From the NCBI GenBank assembly GCA_943331855.1, contig CALQNE010000130.1, positions 1 through 9,422 of the forward strand: 9,422 bases of DNA, given 5' to 3'. Positions within the stretch are counted from its first letter, which is position 1, and every line of letters begins with the position of its first letter. The stretch is from Bordetella parapertussis (GTDB lineage: Bacteria > Pseudomonadota > Gammaproteobacteria > Burkholderiales > Burkholderiaceae_B). A program made the position numbers and the translations under genes. Below the pieces are notes generated by a model. The model saw only the letters and a list, made by a program, of their open reading frames with translations, was not told the origin of the DNA and did not search any database. This document shows, in pieces, positions 6,501 through 9,422 of the stretch.

Positions 6501-8696
6501 ATGAACCCCACCCTCAGCCAGCTCGAGCGCTTTTTGTTTAGCCATCACTTTTACAGTGGGGTCAGACGCGCCACCGGCATTTTGTTGCCGATCGCCGTCT
6601 TGGGCGGAATCTTTGGCTGGTATGCAAGCGGCCTGGTTGCGACCTTTGGTGCGCTTTGTGTTGCCTTTATTGATCAGCCTGGGCCGCACGAGCACCGTCT
6701 GCGCGAAATGCTAGGAGGCACAGCCCTGAGCACGATGACTGTCGCCGTCACGGGCTTAGCTTCATCGCACCCAATCGCGATTTGGTTAGTCGTAATGGCG
6801 CAGTGTTTTGGGTTTTCGATGCTGGCTGTGTACGGCAAAAAAGGTGGGCAAATTGGTTTTGCCTGTCTGCTGTTGATGACGGTCACGCTGCACAACTCGC
6901 TTTCTACTCAAGAAGTATGGCTGCACACGCTCACCTCGCTCGGTGGTGGCTTGTTTTACACCCTGTTCAGTTACTCGGTCAGTCGGGTGATGCAATTACG
7001 CGAAAAAGAACAAGCGTTATCCGTTGCACTCTTTGCCACAGCCGACTACGTCGCGCGGCGCGCTGACATGTATGACCCTGGCGGTGACCTCGAAGAAAAT
7101 TATCGCAAGCTCATTGTGTGCCAGGCCGATATGACCGACAAACACCAGGCCGCACGCGATATGGTGCTGCGTGGCCTGGCTGGTCAGCGTGTGCAAACGG
7201 ATTCGCGCCGCATCATGCTTTGGAATTTATTTGTGGAGATGATCGCGATTCTTGATTTATTGGTTGCAACACGAACCGACTACGCATTTTTGCAACAGAA
7301 GCTTGGGGGCTCGGATGCCCTACTCTTTATGCGCGACGCTCTGCACAAGATGGCGAATGATTTAGATCGAATTGCGCTTGCCGTTGCGCGCGAACGTACG
7401 GCGACTCAACGTAGCAGCGTCAAAGCCGAGTTGCGTGCCCTTGAGTTTGAAATTCAACAAATGCAGGCTGAAGGTTTTGCGCAACATGAACCCGAACTCT
7501 ACTCTTTGTGTATTGAAATTTTGCGTCGCCTGCGCAATAGCGCCAAGATCATCGATCGTATGATCGTTGCCACGCAACGCGCAGACAATGCTCAACTACT
7601 TGACGCTCTCAAAATTGACCGATCGCTCACGCAATTTATGTCGCGCCAACAATATCGGCCACGGCTGATCACCAGTAACTTACGCCTTGACTCACCTTTT
7701 TGTCGGTATGCGCTGCGCGTCACGCTCGCAGCGGGCATCGCGTTAGCCTTATCGGCATTGATCCCAACCTTGGCCCGTCAGGGCTATTGGATCTTACTAA
7801 CCGTTCTGATCATTATGAAGCCAGGCTTTGCGCTCACACGTCAGCGCAACAATTGGCGCCTGATCGGCACCCTTTTAGGTTGCGCCCTTGCGTTTGCTCT
7901 TTTGCACAGCATCCACCAAGAGTCGTGGTTATTTGCCCTCATGGTGCTATCGACGATCGTTGGCGGCAGCATGCTACAAATTAACTACATGGTAGCGTCG
8001 GCCTTTAACACCACAGCTGTTCTGTTAGCGTTTAATTTTCTTGACCCCGGCGCAAGCACAATCATTACAGATCGCGCGCTCGACACCTTTGTGGGCTCTG
8101 TGATCTCGTTTGCCTGTAGCTATTTCTTGCCCTGGTGGGAGGCGCAGTTCATGCCCTCACTCGCCCGCGCGGCAATCACCGCTAATCGCGTGTATCTAGA
8201 TGCCGCGTTGACGCATCTTCACGCGCACGAAACAAAAGCCTCTGCCTTCGAACTTAAACGTTCAGACCTGCGGCTACGCTTAGCCCGAAAAAATGTCCAC
8301 GTCGCGCTCGCGAACTTGGCCGAAGCTTTTTACCGCATGATGCTTGAGCCAAAATCACGCCAATGGCATGTCATTGAGCTCAATAACATTGTGATCCAAA
8401 ATCACATGCTCTCGTCTCAAATCGCAGCGGCCACTGCCGTGCTGCTCAGTCTGCAACAGGTTCCTGCTGCCAGCACTGAATTTTTAAGGGCGTTGTTACC
8501 GCAGTTGCTGCCAGCGCCGGATCACCCGGCCCCAGCCGTACCAAAATCCCTGCTAGACGGAAATTTCCCGACCCTGACGTATCCGCTCAAGCAACTGCAA
8601 CGCTCAATCACACTGATCAATGCCGAGATGAATGTCCTGCATACGCAGGCTTTCTTGCGCGTGAACGAGGGGCAGCAGGCGTCGACGTCCTCTTGA
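6501..8696 (+). CDS. FUSC family inner-membrane protein, YccS-like
   Basis: The 731-residue product has the full two-module layout of YccS/YhfK-type FUSC proteins, which are related to fusaric acid resistance and aromatic acid efflux components. The N-terminal module has several membrane helices between about 22 and 160. A long soluble part (165-395) with charged helices follows. A second membrane module spans about 402-545 and contains the family hallmark GYWILLTVLIIMKPGF then TRQRN (428-450). The C-terminal cytoplasmic tail runs to 731. The start MNPTLSQLERFLFSHHFYSG fits relatives, but no Shine-Dalgarno sequence precedes ATG. The substrate is unknown; export of aromatic acids or another small compound is only a family guess. 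It is divergent from ilvI and may share control in the spacer. No terminator is visible before the next gene, 85 bases downstream. Confidence 0.9.
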   Translation: MNPTLSQLERFLFSHHFYSGVRRATGILLPIAVLGGIFGWYASGLVATFGALCVAFIDQPGPHEHRLREMLGGTALSTMTVAVTGLASSHPIAIWLVVMAQCFGFSMLAVYGKKGGQIGFACLLLMTVTLHNSLSTQEVWLHTLTSLGGGLFYTLFSYSVSRVMQLREKEQALSVALFATADYVARRADMYDPGGDLEENYRKLIVCQADMTDKHQAARDMVLRGLAGQRVQTDSRRIMLWNLFVEMIAILDLLVATRTDYAFLQQKLGGSDALLFMRDALHKMANDLDRIALAVARERTATQRSSVKAELRALEFEIQQMQAEGFAQHEPELYSLCIEILRRLRNSAKIIDRMIVATQRADNAQLLDALKIDRSLTQFMSRQQYRPRLITSNLRLDSPFCRYALRVTLAAGIALALSALIPTLARQGYWILLTVLIIMKPGFALTRQRNNWRLIGTLLGCALAFALLHSIHQESWLFALMVLSTIVGGSMLQINYMVASAFNTTAVLLAFNFLDPGASTIITDRALDTFVGSVISFACSYFLPWWEAQFMPSLARAAITANRVYLDAALTHLHAHETKASAFELKRSDLRLRLARKNVHVALANLAEAFYRMMLEPKSRQWHVIELNNIVIQNHMLSSQIAAATAVLLSLQQVPAASTEFLRALLPQLLPAPDHPAPAVPKSLLDGNFPTLTYPLKQLQRSITLINAEMNVLHTQAFLRVNEGQQASTSS

Positions 8697-8781
8697 CTCA
8701 GCACGCTTTTTAAATTCGGACGCACGTCTTACACTAGAGCTTAAACATACACAATTTCGATCTATTTTTTAGGAGCTTGAT

Positions 8782-9422
8782 ATGTCAGTTAAAGATAAAG
8801 TTGCACTGGTCACCGGTGCTGCAAGCGGTATTGGCCGCGAGTGCGCGCTGACCCTGGCCCGTCAAGGTGCGGCTGTAGTGGTTGCAGATTTAAACCCTGC
8901 GGCATCAAACTTGGTGGTCGCAGAAATTGTGAAAAATGGCGGGCGCGCCATTAGCGTTGTGATGGATGTGACGGATGAAGCTGCCGTAAATGCGGGGGTT
9001 GACCGTGCGGTCACAGAATTTGGCAGTATTGATATTTTGGTATCGAATGCAGGAATACAAATTATTCACCCCATCGAAGATTTTCCGTACGCTGATTGGA
9101 AAAAAGTGATGGCAATTCATGTAGATGGTTCATTTTTGACCACGAAGGCCGCGATCAAACACATGTATGACAGCGGTCGGGGCGGCTCAATTATTTATAT
9201 GGGTTCGGTACATTCGCACCAAGCTTCCAAATTGAAATCGGCCTACATCACCGCCAAGCATGCCCTACTTGGCCTAGCACGCGCCATCGCAAAAGAAGGC
9301 GGGCCGCGCGGCGTGCGGACCAACGTTGTGTGTCCAGGTTTTGTGCGCACCCCGCTCGTAGAAAAACAAATCCCTGAACAGGCCGCCCTCTTCAACATGA
9401 GTGAAGAAGATGTCATCAAAAA
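8782..9422 (+). CDS. bdhA: 3-hydroxybutyrate dehydrogenase-type short-chain dehydrogenase, 3' end outside window
   Basis: The open frame runs from ATG 8782-8784 (AGGAG at 8771-8775 is a good ribosome site) to the window edge, 213 codons, without a stop; the family is about 260 residues. It is a classical [11 protein letters not shown] at 11-18 for the nucleotide, acidic D36 after the second strand indicating NAD+, SNAG at 88-91, and S142, Y155 and K159 as catalytic residues. H144 and K152 match substrate-carboxylate-binding positions known from 3-hydroxybutyrate dehydrogenase, and Q93 is close to the known Gln. This supports oxidation of (R)-3-hydroxybutyrate to acetoacetate, as in polyhydroxybutyrate use. 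The position of the usual catalytic Asn is H113 (AIHVDGSF), a feature I recall in a Burkholderiales subgroup. The exact substrate is therefore probable, not certain. It lies 85 bases after the FUSC gene and may have its own promoter. Confidence 0.85.
   Translation, partial: MSVKDKVALVTGAASGIGRECALTLARQGAAVVVADLNPAASNLVVAEIVKNGGRAISVVMDVTDEAAVNAGVDRAVTEFGSIDILVSNAGIQIIHPIEDFPYADWKKVMAIHVDGSFLTTKAAIKHMYDSGRGGSIIYMGSVHSHQASKLKSAYITAKHALLGLARAIAKEGGPRGVRTNVVCPGFVRTPLVEKQIPEQAALFNMSEEDVIK

Noticed and set aside
8697..8781. A promoter for bdhA around TACACT
   Set aside because: No matching -35 at proper spacing was found, so I only note that a promoter may exist.

Overview
This is a chromosomal core-gene window from a Gram-negative bacterium, most likely a betaproteobacterium of the order Burkholderiales with only moderate GC content, possibly Alcaligenaceae-like (the family is a guess). 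The main reason is the gene order: ilvI-ilvH-ilvC followed by the short-form psd and pssA on one strand, next to rpsO, is a layout I know from Burkholderiales. The acetolactate synthase, YccS-like FUSC and 3-hydroxybutyrate dehydrogenase variants also fit that group.

Layout from left to right. At 18-287 (minus) is rpsO for ribosomal protein S15, with a good sigma70-type promoter and a structured leader at 288-450. A divergent small lipoprotein gene (543-1031, plus) has two BamE-like half-repeats and faces pssA tail to tail. On the minus strand from about 5947 down to 1070 lie two functional blocks. The first is ilvI-ilvH-ilvC (acetolactate synthase large and small subunits and ketol-acid reductoisomerase), which covers the first two common steps of valine, leucine and isoleucine synthesis. 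The second is psd-pssA, which makes phosphatidylethanolamine from CDP-diacylglycerol and serine. A near-perfect intrinsic terminator separates the blocks, ending only 16 bases before the psd start codon.

Between ilvI and the next gene is a 553-base spacer without a convincing gene. It holds several hairpins, including two mutually exclusive ones close to ilvI, a Leu/Val-rich reading frame and a G8 tract. Divergent from ilvI is a 731-residue YccS-like FUSC membrane protein (6501-8696, plus). The window ends inside a 3-hydroxybutyrate dehydrogenase-type SDR gene (8782 onward, plus).

I found no mobile element, CRISPR array, tRNA, rRNA or phage gene. The coding content is ordinary housekeeping metabolism. 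The points worth a second look are regulatory: the rpsO leader hairpin, the ilv leader switch, and the terminator set against an SD-less psd start. There are also a few protein details: the two-repeat lipoprotein, a GEG instead of GDG motif in IlvI, and a His in place of the catalytic Asn in the dehydrogenase.
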